From: Luteibacter pinisoli
GTDB lineage: Bacteria > Pseudomonadota > Gammaproteobacteria > Xanthomonadales > Rhodanobacteraceae
Direction: 5' to 3'
Length of the DNA: 64,000 bases
NCBI RefSeq assembly: GCF_006385595.1
Contig: NZ_CP041046.1
Span: 62,001-126,000 of the forward strand
A program made the position numbers and the translations under genes. This document shows positions 25,870 through 34,852 of this stretch, one piece after another. The notes beneath the pieces are model-generated. The model ran no database searches, was not told the origin of the DNA, and was given only the letters and a program-made list of their open reading frames with translations. Every line of letters starts with the position of its first letter. The stretch's first letter is position 1.

Positions 25870-27600
25870 ATGCCGCAAACCGAAGCGGCGCGCCTTGAGC
25901 GCCTGCAAAAGCTCGCTGTGCTGGACTCGGATGCCGAAGATTTCTTCGACGCCCTGGTCAGGGTCGCCGCCGAAGTCACATGTATGCCGATTTCGCTTAT
26001 CAGTCTGATCGATCGCGACAGGCAGTGGTTCAAGGCCAACATCGGGCTGGAGGGCGTGACGGAGACCCCACGCCAGTACGCCTTCTGCGACCACGTGGTT
26101 CGCGAAGGCGCCACGGTGCAGATTGACGACGCCACGCTTGATCCGCGCTTCGTCGAAAATCCCTTCGTCACCGGCGACCCGGGTATCCGCGCCTATACCG
26201 GCGTGCCGCTCACTCTCGCGGACGGCACCCACCTCGGCTCGCTCTGCGTCATCGACCGCGAGCCGCGCACGCTACGCCCCGACCAGATCCGCGTGCTGCG
26301 CCATCTCGCTTCCGCAGCGTCGATGGCGCTGGAACAGCGCGGCGCCCTGATCCGCCAGCGTGAGGTGGCCAAGGCCGAAGCCAAGCGCGCACGCAGGCTC
26401 GAACGCCAGCTCGATGAAAAGCAGCAGTTCCTGCAACGCACCGGCCGTGTCGCCGGCGTGGGCGGCTGGGAACTGGATCTGAAAACCCAGACGCTGCGCT
26501 GGACCGAAGAGACCTGCCGCATCCACGACCTTCCTCCTGGCTTCGAGCCCTCGCTCGACGAAGCCCTGAGCTTCTTTGACCCGGACGTGCAGGCCCAGCT
26601 GGCCGAAGCGATGGACCGCGCGCGGGACAAGGACGTGCCCTGGGACATGACCATCCCGATGACCACGGCGACCGGCCGGCATGTCTGGATGCGTGCCGTC
26701 GGCGGCGTGGAGCGCGAGAACGGTGAGCCGGTGCGCCTGGCCGGCGCCGTCCAGGACGTGACCGAGCGCAAGAAGGCCACGCTAGCGCTGGAAGCCAGCG
26801 AGCGTCGCTACCGCAAACTCTTCCAGTATTCCCTTGGCCTCATCTGCACCCACGACCTCGACGGCGTCGTGCTCTCGGTCAATCCCGCCGCGGCCGCGTC
26901 GCTTGGCCGTGACATCGGTGACATGCTCGGTGCCAACCTGCGCGAGTTCATGCTGCCCGAGCGCCGCGTGCATCTTGATCGTTACCTGAAACGCATCGAG
27001 GCCGAGCATATCGACATGGGCATCCTCGAGCTCGTCGCGGCGGACGGCTCGTTACGCTACTGGCGTTACCAGAATGTGCTGGACGACGATGCCGACGAGC
27101 CCTACGTGCTTGGCCACGCCCAGGACGTCACCGAGCAGCGCCGCTACGAGAGCACGCTGGTCGAATGGTCCACGCGTGATCCGCTCACCCACGCGATGAA
27201 TCGTCGCTACCTCGTCCAGCTCGAAGGCCGCGACGAAGCGCGAGGTCCGTGGGGCTGCGTCGTCGTCGACCTCGATCACTTCAAGACCATCAACGACACC
27301 CAAGGGCACGCCAAGGGCGATGAGATCCTCGTCGCCGTGGCGCAGCAGCTGCGTGACAGCGCCGGCGCGGACGACGTCGTGGTGCGCATGGGCGGCGACG
27401 AATTCCTGGTGGTCATCGACCACGCCGAGGAACTCGGCAGCTTCCTCGAGCACCTCGGTCGTGACCTCACCAGCCGGCCGTGGTCACTAAGCCTGGGCTG
27501 GACCATCTCGCGGCCGGGCGAATCGGTGGACGAGGTGATCGCCCGCGCCGATGATCAGCTCTATGCACATCGTGCCGTCGCGCGGCACGCCACTCGTTAG
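25870..27600 (+). CDS. GAF-PAS-PAS-GGDEF diguanylate cyclase
   Basis: 576 aa, cytoplasmic. An N-terminal GAF domain (residues ~20-160, FCDHVVREGATVQIDDATLDPRF), a linker coiled coil (~165-190), two PAS domains (~195-305 with AGAVQDVTERKKA, ~310-425 with GHAQDVTEQRRYE) and a C-terminal GGDEF domain (STRDPLTHAMNRRYL..., active site RMGGDEFLVV, GGDEF at 508-512). It should make c-di-GMP. The usual RxxD inhibitory site is not conserved (Gly at the Arg position, GADD), so product inhibition is probably weak. It is not part of an operon. Confidence 0.93.
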   Translation: MPQTEAARLERLQKLAVLDSDAEDFFDALVRVAAEVTCMPISLISLIDRDRQWFKANIGLEGVTETPRQYAFCDHVVREGATVQIDDATLDPRFVENPFVTGDPGIRAYTGVPLTLADGTHLGSLCVIDREPRTLRPDQIRVLRHLASAASMALEQRGALIRQREVAKAEAKRARRLERQLDEKQQFLQRTGRVAGVGGWELDLKTQTLRWTEETCRIHDLPPGFEPSLDEALSFFDPDVQAQLAEAMDRARDKDVPWDMTIPMTTATGRHVWMRAVGGVERENGEPVRLAGAVQDVTERKKATLALEASERRYRKLFQYSLGLICTHDLDGVVLSVNPAAAASLGRDIGDMLGANLREFMLPERRVHLDRYLKRIEAEHIDMGILELVAADGSLRYWRYQNVLDDDADEPYVLGHAQDVTEQRRYESTLVEWSTRDPLTHAMNRRYLVQLEGRDEARGPWGCVVVDLDHFKTINDTQGHAKGDEILVAVAQQLRDSAGADDVVVRMGGDEFLVVIDHAEELGSFLEHLGRDLTSRPWSLSLGWTISRPGESVDEVIARADDQLYAHRAVARHATR

Positions 27601-27603
27601 TGA

Positions 27604-28113
27604 TTAGCGAAACGCTGCATCGCGAAGCTGGGCGTAGGCATCCACCAGTTCGTCCAGCGAATAACTGAGGTTTCGTCCGCTCGGATTCGGCAGTACCCAC
27701 ACGTTGCAGCCCTGCATCGGTGCGGCCTGCCGCCCCCAGGGCACCTGCCGCAGCCCGGACAACGCGGCGTACGCTGGCTTGCCGAGGAAGGCCACGTACC
27801 ACGGTGTATACCTCGCAAGCGTCGCCATGAACGGCGCCGCCGCCGAGGCGAACTCACCCGCCGCGAGTTCATCGGCACCCGCCGTCGGCCGCCTCACCAC
27901 GGCGGTAAGCCCGCAACCAAACGCAAGCAGCCGACGACTCTCCTCCGGTGCAAACAGCGTCGGCGTAAACCCGGCGCCATGCAGCACTTTCCAGAACCGG
28001 TTCGAGCGCCCGGCGAAGTGGTGCCCGGTGGCCGCGGCCTGCAGGCCGGGATTGATGCCACAGAACAGCACCTTCAGGCCCGGCGCGATGATGTCTTCCA
28101 GCAGCTCGCTCAT
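27604..28113 (-). CDS. mug: G/U mismatch-specific uracil-DNA glycosylase
   Basis: 169 aa. Mug/TDG-type motifs: FCGINPGLQAA near residues 17-27 and the C-terminal LPNPSGRN (Asn-Pro-Ser-Gly). It removes uracil and ethenocytosine mispaired with G. The start ATG overlaps the stop of the upstream tetR-like gene by four bases, an arrangement that couples a repair gene to an efflux regulator by chance or by history. It is convergent with the cyclase gene (3 nt). Confidence 0.9.
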   Translation of the reverse strand: MSELLEDIIAPGLKVLFCGINPGLQAAATGHHFAGRSNRFWKVLHGAGFTPTLFAPEESRRLLAFGCGLTAVVRRPTAGADELAAGEFASAAAPFMATLARYTPWYVAFLGKPAYAALSGLRQVPWGRQAAPMQGCNVWVLPNPSGRNLSYSLDELVDAYAQLRDAAFR

Positions 28114-28739
28114 CGGCTGATGGCGTTCACCGCCTTGCGGGCTAGCTCGTGCAGTTCCTCGCGCGGGCGGCCTGCACGGGCCCGAATAGCGATGGTGTGC
28201 ATGGTGGCCGAGGCGAGCAGGGCGAGCGCTTCCGGATCGGCGTCGGCTCGCAGCTCGCCGGCCTCGCGGGCCAGTGCCATGCGTTCGCGGAAGCGCTCAT
28301 CGAGGCCGATGAAGCCGTCGCTGACGATCTGGCGCACTTCCGGGTCTTCCAGCGCCTCGGTGACCGCCGTGCCGACGACGAAACAGCCGCGCGGCTGGCC
28401 TTCGCCCGAGAAATAGATGTCCAGGGCCGCGTCGTAGGCCTGCATCAGCGTGTCCGCCAATGGCTTGCCCGGGGCCAGTACCTCGCCCATCAGGGCGAAC
28501 TTCCGCTCCCAGTAGTCCCGCAAGGCCTTCACGTAGATCTCGTGCTTGTCACCGAAGGCGGCGCGGAGGCTGGGGCGGTTCATCCCGGTGGCGGCGGAGA
28601 GGTCGTCCAGCGAGGTCCCGGCGTAGCCGGCGCGCCAGAAGGCGTCCGCGGCCTGGCGCAGGGCCGTTTCCGGCTCGTAGGCACGGGGCCGCCCGCGGGG
28701 GCGCTTCTTGGTGTCGGACGTTTTTATTCCAGTTTGCAT
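28110..28739 (-). CDS. TetR/AcrR-family transcriptional repressor
   Basis: 209 aa. The HTH covers residues ~20-65 (ALRQAADAFWRAGYAGTSLDDLSAATGMNRPSLRAAFGDKHEIY), with the ligand domain after it (TetR_C type, containing PRGCFVVGTAVTEA). It is divergent from the emrA-like gene, 73 nt away, and therefore the probable repressor of the EmrA-EmrB-NodT operon. Half-sites TTGCATAA/TTATGCAA flank the promoter. Confidence 0.92.
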   Translation of the reverse strand: MQTGIKTSDTKKRPRGRPRAYEPETALRQAADAFWRAGYAGTSLDDLSAATGMNRPSLRAAFGDKHEIYVKALRDYWERKFALMGEVLAPGKPLADTLMQAYDAALDIYFSGEGQPRGCFVVGTAVTEALEDPEVRQIVSDGFIGLDERFRERMALAREAGELRADADPEALALLASATMHTIAIRARAGRPREELHELARKAVNAISR

Positions 28740-28780
28740 AAAAACCCTTGAACGTGGTCTTGCCCATCCATATTATGCAA
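28734..28780. promoter_or_regulatory. inverted half-sites in tetR-emrA intergenic region
   Basis: TTGCATAA (28734-28741) and TTATGCAA (28773-28780) are exact inverse copies 31 nt apart. The first overlaps the TetR start codon; the second is 33 nt before the emrA-like start and next to a TATTAT-like -10. Wide spacing means two half-sites, or sites bound by two dimers, rather than one classic palindrome. Confidence 0.35.
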
Positions 28781-28812
28781 TCCAGTACAAAATTCAACGT
28801 CAGGTGGTTGCG

Positions 28813-29883
28813 ATGAGCAAGCAAGTGGAAACGGCCCCCGGCCGGGAGCGAAACGGCCTGCGCTGGGCGCTGATGATCGGCCTGCCCGTGCTGCTGGCGC
28901 TCGGCGGCGCCGCGGTGCACCTGTCCCGCGCCGGCCATGTCGAAACCGACGATGCCTTCGTCCGGGCGGCCAAGGTCGCCATCAACGCCCGCGTCCCCGG
29001 CCAGGTGCTGGAGGTCGCGGTGGTCGACAACCAGGCCGTGCACAAGGGCGAGGTGCTGGTCCGTATCGACCCGGCACCCTACCGCGTCGCCGTGGAAGCC
29101 GCCGAGGCGAAGCTGGGCGGCGCCCGCTTGCAGATCGAAGGGCTGAAGGCTACGTATCGCCGCCAGCTGGCCGAGTTGCAGTCGGCCAAGGATTCGGCGG
29201 ACTTCGACCAGCGCGAGTTCGAGCGCAAGAAGGCGCTGCTCGCCTCCGATTACGCCTCCCGTGCCACCTACGAGCGTGCCGAGACCGACCTCAAGGTGAG
29301 CCGCCAGCACATCGCCTCCGAGCAGCAGGACGTCGCCACCACGGTCGCCGCCCTTGCCGGCGATGCGGACATCCCGGTGGAGCGCCATCCGGCGGTGCGC
29401 GAAGCCCAGTCGCAGCTGGACCGCGCGCGTCTCGATCTTTCGTACACCACGGTGGTCGCCCCCGATGACGGCACCGTTGCCCGCGTGGACGACCTCCAGG
29501 CCGGTGACTTCGTGAGTGCGGGCGCGCCGGTGTTCGCGCTGATCTCCAGCCGCGACGTATGGGTGGAAGCTAACTTTCGCGAAACCGGCCTGACCCACAT
29601 GCGTCCCGGCCAGCCCGCCACGCTGCACGTGGATGCCTACCCCGGCCATGCGTTCGCCGCGCACGTGGTCAGCATGAGCCCGGGTACCGGTTCGGAGTTC
29701 TCCGTGCTGCCGCCCGAGAACGCCACCGGCAATTGGGTGAAGGTGGTGCAGCGCCTGCCGGTGCGCCTCGAGCTCGACCATGCCGATCCGCAGTGGCCGC
29801 TCTATTCCGGTATCAGCGTCCTCGTGGCGGTCGACACGAACCAGGCCGACCACGCGCCCGGAAGCGTGGCGAGGGCGCCGTAA
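28813..29883 (+). CDS. EmrA-like HlyD-family periplasmic adaptor
   Basis: 356 aa. One N-terminal membrane helix (ALMIGLPVLLALGGAAVHL), then AGHVETDDAFVRAAKVAINARVPGQVLEVAVVDNQAVHKG lipoyl half, a coiled-coil hairpin, and the DLSYTTVVAPDDGTVARVDDLQAGDFV half. It joins an inner-membrane DHA2 pump to an outer-membrane channel. AGGTGG precedes ATG 28813. Its stop overlaps the MFS start by one base. Confidence 0.93.
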   Translation: MSKQVETAPGRERNGLRWALMIGLPVLLALGGAAVHLSRAGHVETDDAFVRAAKVAINARVPGQVLEVAVVDNQAVHKGEVLVRIDPAPYRVAVEAAEAKLGGARLQIEGLKATYRRQLAELQSAKDSADFDQREFERKKALLASDYASRATYERAETDLKVSRQHIASEQQDVATTVAALAGDADIPVERHPAVREAQSQLDRARLDLSYTTVVAPDDGTVARVDDLQAGDFVSAGAPVFALISSRDVWVEANFRETGLTHMRPGQPATLHVDAYPGHAFAAHVVSMSPGTGSEFSVLPPENATGNWVKVVQRLPVRLELDHADPQWPLYSGISVLVAVDTNQADHAPGSVARAP

Positions 29884-31379
29884 TGAACGCTGCCGCACCC
29901 GCCGTGCACTCGCCCGGCGAGCACCGCATGCTGATCCTGGCGGGCCTGCTCGCCACCTATATGCAGGCGGTGAACATCTCGATCCCGAATGCGGCACTGC
30001 TGCGCCTGCAGGGCGGCTTGTCGATGAGCGACGACCAGGTCGGCTGGGTGTTTACCTCGTACATCGCGGCAAGCGCCGTGGTGATGCCGCTGACCCACTG
30101 GCTGACGGCGCGCTTCGGCAGGAAGACGATTTACCTGTTGTCGCTGGTGTTGTTTATCGCCGGCCTCGTCGCGGACGTCATGGCGGTGACGCCGTTGCAG
30201 TTTGTCGCGGCGCGCATCCTGCAAGGTGCGGCCAGCGGCACGCTGGCGCCTTTGTCCATGTCCATCCTGCTCTCGGAACTGCCGCCGTTGCGGCACGGAC
30301 GCATCGGCCTGACCTGGGCGGTGACCGGCACACTGGGCATCCTCAGCGGGCCGGCCATCGGCGGTTTCCTCAGTGAAGCGTGGGGCTGGCATGCCATCTT
30401 CTACGTGAGCTTCCCGCTGGCGGCCTTCCTCGTGCTGGTGATCGCGCTGTTCCTGCGCGAGACACGCGTGACCGCGCGCGCGCCGTTCGACTTCTTCGGC
30501 TGGGCGGCGCTATCCATCGCATTGACCGCCGTGCAGATGCTGCTTGATCGCGGGCAACGGCTGGAGTGGTTTGCGTCGACGGAAATTCGCCTCGAAGCGG
30601 TGGCAGCGGCGCTCGGTATCTGGGTGTACCTGGTGCACATCTTTACGCGGAAGAATCATTACCTGGACCGCGCACTGTTTCGCGACTCGAACTTCACGCT
30701 CGGATCGATCATCCACTTCGCGTTCGGCTTCGTCCTGCTGCCGACGCTGGCGCTGACCTCGCCGATGCTGGAAGAACTGCTGCGCTATCCCGGCGATGCC
30801 GCGGGCCTGCTGACCATTCCGCGTGGCCTCGGCATGATGGCTTGCCTGCTGATGACGTGGCGCATCTCGCCGAAGGTCGACAACCGCTTGTTCCTTGTCG
30901 CGGGCGTGGTGCTGGTGACGCTGGGCAACTTGCGGATGGCGAGCTACTCGCCGCTGATGGATGGCTGGGCCGTCGGCTTCGCCGGCTTCCTGCAAGGTGC
31001 AGGGCTCGGCGTGCTGATGCCGGCGATCACCCGCGCCTCCTTCAGCACGCTGGCGCCGACGCTGCGGGCGCATGGCACCGTGTTGTTCAACCTGTCGCGC
31101 CTGTACGGCAGCACGCTCGGCGTGGCCGTGGTGCAGCTGTACTTCTTCATCAACACGCAAAGCATGCACAGCGCACTGGGCGAGAACCTGCGGCCCTACG
31201 GCGCGTTCGCCCATGCATCGGCGGCGATGCGCGGCGCGCCCCTGGCGGTATTGAACGAAGGCCTCACCGGGCAGGCGGCCATGGTCGCCGTGGTGAGCCA
31301 GTTCAAGCTGTTGCTCGTGGTGATGCTGGTGGTGAGCCCCCTGATCCTTTTCTTTCGCCAGCCGCGCGCTGGTCACTAA
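29883..31379 (+). CDS. DHA2-family MFS transporter (EmrB-like)
   Basis: 498 aa with about 14 membrane helices. DHA2 motifs are present: motif A RFGRKTIYLLSLVLF after TM2, and motif C-like GPAIGGFLSEAWGW in TM5. Proton-driven drug exporter that works with the adaptor upstream and the NodT channel 13 nt downstream. Repressed, presumably, by the divergent TetR. Confidence 0.93.
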   Translation: MNAAAPAVHSPGEHRMLILAGLLATYMQAVNISIPNAALLRLQGGLSMSDDQVGWVFTSYIAASAVVMPLTHWLTARFGRKTIYLLSLVLFIAGLVADVMAVTPLQFVAARILQGAASGTLAPLSMSILLSELPPLRHGRIGLTWAVTGTLGILSGPAIGGFLSEAWGWHAIFYVSFPLAAFLVLVIALFLRETRVTARAPFDFFGWAALSIALTAVQMLLDRGQRLEWFASTEIRLEAVAAALGIWVYLVHIFTRKNHYLDRALFRDSNFTLGSIIHFAFGFVLLPTLALTSPMLEELLRYPGDAAGLLTIPRGLGMMACLLMTWRISPKVDNRLFLVAGVVLVTLGNLRMASYSPLMDGWAVGFAGFLQGAGLGVLMPAITRASFSTLAPTLRAHGTVLFNLSRLYGSTLGVAVVQLYFFINTQSMHSALGENLRPYGAFAHASAAMRGAPLAVLNEGLTGQAAMVAVVSQFKLLLVVMLVVSPLILFFRQPRAGH

Positions 31380-31392
31380 CCCTGGTAACGCT

Positions 31393-32871
31393 ATGAAAAC
31401 CGCACGACTGAACCATGCACGGCGCACCGCGCTCGCCGCGGTGCTGGGTGGCGCGACGCTGGCACTGCTTACCGGGTGCATGGTCGGGCCGGATTACCAG
31501 CGTCCCGGGGATACGATGTCCACGCACTACGACACCGGCGCCGAGCAGCAGCTTGATCATCCCCGCGCGGACGGCGCACCGCGAGTCGACTTCGATGCGA
31601 CGATCGACGCGGACTGGTGGATGCTGTTCCATTCGCCACGGCTAGACGCGGTGGTGAAGAAGGCGATTGACGGCAACCTCGATCTGGACGCGGCAAGCGC
31701 GACCATCGCGCAGGCGGACGAAGCCATTGCGGCGGCCGGTGGCGCCTTGCAACCGCAGGTCGGCTTTGGCGCACAGGCTGGCCGCCAGCGCACGGGTTTC
31801 GGCGCCGGGCGTGCCACGTCGAACGTCTACTCGGTGGGGCCGACGGTGAGTTTCGATCTCGACCTGTTCGGCGGGACGCGCCGCAGGATCGAAGAGACCA
31901 CCGCCGCGGCGGACATCCAGCGTCATCGCTTCGATGCGGCTTACCTGACGGTGACCGGTGACGTCGTCACGCAGGCGATCCAGCTGGCCTCGGCGCGCGC
32001 GCAGATCGACGCGGTCAACGACCTGCTGGTGACCGATCGGCATAACCTCGCGCTGGTGCAGGGCGCGAAGACTTACGGAAGCGCCACCAGGGGTGACATC
32101 GCACTCGCACAGAGCCAGCTCGCCCAGGACGAGACCCTGCTGCCGCCGCTGGCACAGCAACGCGACACGGCGAAGCATGCGTTGTCCGTGCTGGCCGGGC
32201 AGGGCCCCGCGGACTGGGTGCCGCCTGACTTTGACCTCGCGGATTTCAAGCTGCCGTCGGCGCTGCCGCTCAGCGTGCCGTCGGAGCTGGCTCGCCAGCG
32301 GCCGGACATCCTTGCCGCGGAATCCCAGCTGCATGCCGCCAGTGCGGCGATCGGCGTGGCGACGGCCGACCTGTACCCGCACCTGCAACTCTCCGGCGCG
32401 CTGACCCAGGCCAGTGCGGGCACAGGTGTCGGCACGTTATGGGGCATCGTCGGTGCGCTGACCGGACCGATCTTCGACGGCGGCACGCTGCAAGCCAACC
32501 GTCGGGCGTCCGTGGACGCGTACCAGGTGTCCCTGGCGAATTACCGGCAGACGCTGCTGGTGTCGTTGGGCCAGGTGGCGGATGTGCTGCAGGGCATCGA
32601 CCACGATGCCGAGGAATACGCGGCGCAGGGCCGGGCGCTCGATGCGGCCGAAGCCAGCCTGCAACTGAGCCAGGAAGGGTTCCGCGCGGGTGATGCCAGC
32701 GTGCTGGCGGTGCTGGATGCGCAGCGGGCCCGCCAGCGCGCCCTGATCGGCCAGATCCGTGCGCGCACCGCGCAGTACCTGGACGCCGTGCAGCTCACGG
32801 TCGCCCTTGGCGGCCGCTCGGACAAGGCGTTCCTGCGCAGGGCTGGCGAGGCGACGCCCACCGCACCTTAA
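31393..32871 (+). CDS. NodT-family outer-membrane lipoprotein
   Basis: 492 aa. Lipobox LTGC with Cys29; two OEP repeats (ATSNVYSVGPTVSFDLDLFGGTRR..., RQRPDILAAESQLHAASAAIGVATADLYP). It supplies the outer-membrane channel of the EmrAB-like pump. Same operon as 28813-31379. Confidence 0.94.
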   Translation: MKTARLNHARRTALAAVLGGATLALLTGCMVGPDYQRPGDTMSTHYDTGAEQQLDHPRADGAPRVDFDATIDADWWMLFHSPRLDAVVKKAIDGNLDLDAASATIAQADEAIAAAGGALQPQVGFGAQAGRQRTGFGAGRATSNVYSVGPTVSFDLDLFGGTRRRIEETTAAADIQRHRFDAAYLTVTGDVVTQAIQLASARAQIDAVNDLLVTDRHNLALVQGAKTYGSATRGDIALAQSQLAQDETLLPPLAQQRDTAKHALSVLAGQGPADWVPPDFDLADFKLPSALPLSVPSELARQRPDILAAESQLHAASAAIGVATADLYPHLQLSGALTQASAGTGVGTLWGIVGALTGPIFDGGTLQANRRASVDAYQVSLANYRQTLLVSLGQVADVLQGIDHDAEEYAAQGRALDAAEASLQLSQEGFRAGDASVLAVLDAQRARQRALIGQIRARTAQYLDAVQLTVALGGRSDKAFLRRAGEATPTAP

Positions 32872-32953
32872 GGAAGGAGGTATTTCCAACAAGGCACGCC
32901 GCCGGCGGACGGCGTACCGTGGCGGGACCCAGGGCGCCCCGGAGAGCACCACC

Positions 32954-34702
32954 ATGGCCGTGCTGCTTGCGGTGAATGTCGGCCTTCCGCAGGACATCGA
33001 ATGGCAGGGCAAGACCGTCCACACCGGCGTGTGGAAGCGGCCCGTCGAAGGTCGCGTGATGGTGCGCCGGCTGAACATCGATGGCGACGGGCAGGGTGAC
33101 CTGGCCGGCCACGGCGGCGAGCACCGTGCGGTGATGGTCTACCAGGCGGCCTCGTACCGTTACTGGGAAACGTTCTTCAAGCGCCCGCCCCTGGACTACG
33201 GCAGCTTCGGTGAGAACCTCACCGTGGATGGTCTGCCCGACAACGAGGTATGCATCGGCGACCGTTACCGGATCGGCGAGGCGCTGCTCGAAGTCACCCA
33301 GCCGCGCGTCACCTGCTATCGCGTCGCGATGCGCATGGGCGAGCCGAGCATGGCGAACCTGCTGGTGTCGCATCGGCGCCCGGGGTTCTACTTCCGGGTG
33401 ATCGAAGAAGGCCTGATCGGTGCGGGCGACACCATCACCAAGGAGCACGATGGTAGCGGCATGACGGTCGCCGAGATTGACGCCTTGCTTTACCTGCCGG
33501 GGCGAACGCCCGAGCAGCTCAAGCGCGCACTGCAGATCCCTGCGCTGAGCAAAGGCTGGCGCGGCTCGTTCGCGGACCTTCTCGCAGCGGACCCGGCGAG
33601 CAGCGGCAACGTGGCGCTGGGTGGCCCGGCGTCGGCGCCGCCGGCATGGAACGGCTTCCGGCCGGTGCGTGTGATGGCGACGCGTGATGAAACACCGACG
33701 GTGCGCTCGTTCTTGCTCGAGGCGAGCGATGGGGAGGCGCTCCCGACGCCGCAGGCGGGGCAGTTCATCGTCCTTCGCCTCACACCGCCTGCGCCGCGGT
33801 CGCCCATCATCCGCAGCTACTCGTTGTCGGATACGTCCGTGCCCGGGCGGTACCGCATCTCGGTGAAGCGCGGCGCGGGCGACGGTAGCCGCTACCTGCA
33901 TGATGAGGTGCGGGAGGGTGACACCATCGGCATCAGTGCAGCGCGTGGCACGTTCTGCCTGGTGGATGACGCAAAGCCGGTGGTGCTGTGGGGCGCCGGT
34001 ATCGGCATCACGCCCCTGCTGTCGATGTTGCATGAGCTGGCCGCACGCGGGGAGGCGTCAACGCGTCCGGTCTACTGGATCTACGGTACGCGCGACGGCG
34101 CTGACAACCCCTTCGCCGATGAGGTGCAGCACTTGCTGGCGCGCGTGCCGGGTGCATGCCATCTGCTGGGTTTCAGCAAGCCCAATGCCCTTGACCGAGC
34201 CACAGGGTCGTACGACGTAGAAGGCCACCTTAGCGCCGCCCACCTTACCGCCCTGCACATCCCACCCGATGCGCGCATCTACCTCTGCGGGCCGACGGCC
34301 TTCCTCACCCAGGCGCGCGAGCAACTGCTGGCTGCGTCCTATACCGACGTCGTCTCGGAGCTCTTCGGCGCGCAGGAAAGCTTCCAGCCCGGCGTCGTGG
34401 CCACGGCGAGCAAACCACCGCATGCGCCGGCCGTGCAGGACGCCACCGCTCCGCTGGTGTCCTTCGTCCGCAGCGGCCTTGCCGTCCACTGGAGCCCGAC
34501 CTACGGGAGCCTGCTGGAACTCGCCGAAGCCTGCGACGTCCCCGTGCGCTGGTCATGCCGTTCCGGCGTGTGCCACAGCTGCGAAACCTCGCTGATCGGC
34601 GGCGACGTCGACTACAGCATCGAGCCCACCGACCTGCCTGCCGCGGGGCGGATACTTATCTGCTGTAGCAAGCCGCGAGGGGATGTGCAGGTGGATCTCT
34701 AG
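32954..34702 (+). CDS. MOSC-FAD/NAD(P)-[2Fe-2S] fusion oxidoreductase
   Basis: 582 aa, three units in one chain. Residues ~1-155: YiiM-type MOSC domain (HGGEHRAVMVYQ, YGSFGENLTVDGL, and TQPRVTC with the putative Moco-ligand Cys), then the ~50-residue 3-alpha region. Residues ~235-480: ferredoxin-reductase domain with RSYSLSD (FAD) and WGAGIGITPLLSML (NAD(P)). Residues ~490-582: plant-type ferredoxin, CX4CX2C in SCRSGVCHSC and a fourth Cys in ILICCSKP. YiiM proteins reduce N-hydroxylated compounds but need an external reductase; here the reductase is fused, suggesting a self-sufficient enzyme. Substrate inferred. Start ATG 32954 is at MAVLLAVN. Confidence 0.9.
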   Translation: MAVLLAVNVGLPQDIEWQGKTVHTGVWKRPVEGRVMVRRLNIDGDGQGDLAGHGGEHRAVMVYQAASYRYWETFFKRPPLDYGSFGENLTVDGLPDNEVCIGDRYRIGEALLEVTQPRVTCYRVAMRMGEPSMANLLVSHRRPGFYFRVIEEGLIGAGDTITKEHDGSGMTVAEIDALLYLPGRTPEQLKRALQIPALSKGWRGSFADLLAADPASSGNVALGGPASAPPAWNGFRPVRVMATRDETPTVRSFLLEASDGEALPTPQAGQFIVLRLTPPAPRSPIIRSYSLSDTSVPGRYRISVKRGAGDGSRYLHDEVREGDTIGISAARGTFCLVDDAKPVVLWGAGIGITPLLSMLHELAARGEASTRPVYWIYGTRDGADNPFADEVQHLLARVPGACHLLGFSKPNALDRATGSYDVEGHLSAAHLTALHIPPDARIYLCGPTAFLTQAREQLLAASYTDVVSELFGAQESFQPGVVATASKPPHAPAVQDATAPLVSFVRSGLAVHWSPTYGSLLELAEACDVPVRWSCRSGVCHSCETSLIGGDVDYSIEPTDLPAAGRILICCSKPRGDVQVDL

Positions 34703-34852
34703 CGCAGATGGCCGGCGACATACGGAAATTCGCCATGGCCAACACACGTCGGACGCGAGCAGAAGCACGGAATCACGGCGTTTCCGTGCACTGATTTGGA
34801 CGTATTTCGACTGCGTGCTCTTATCGATGAATCGACACAGCGAGGACACGAT

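Noticed and set aside
32896..32915. Small ACGCCG/CGGCGT hairpin between the NodT and MOSC genes
   Set aside because: Only 6 bp with an 8-nt GC loop and no T-run; too weak to call a terminator in GC-rich DNA.
34796..34852. TTG-started extension of the DUF3800 gene
   Set aside because: GTG 34853 has a good ribosome site and matches where family proteins start.
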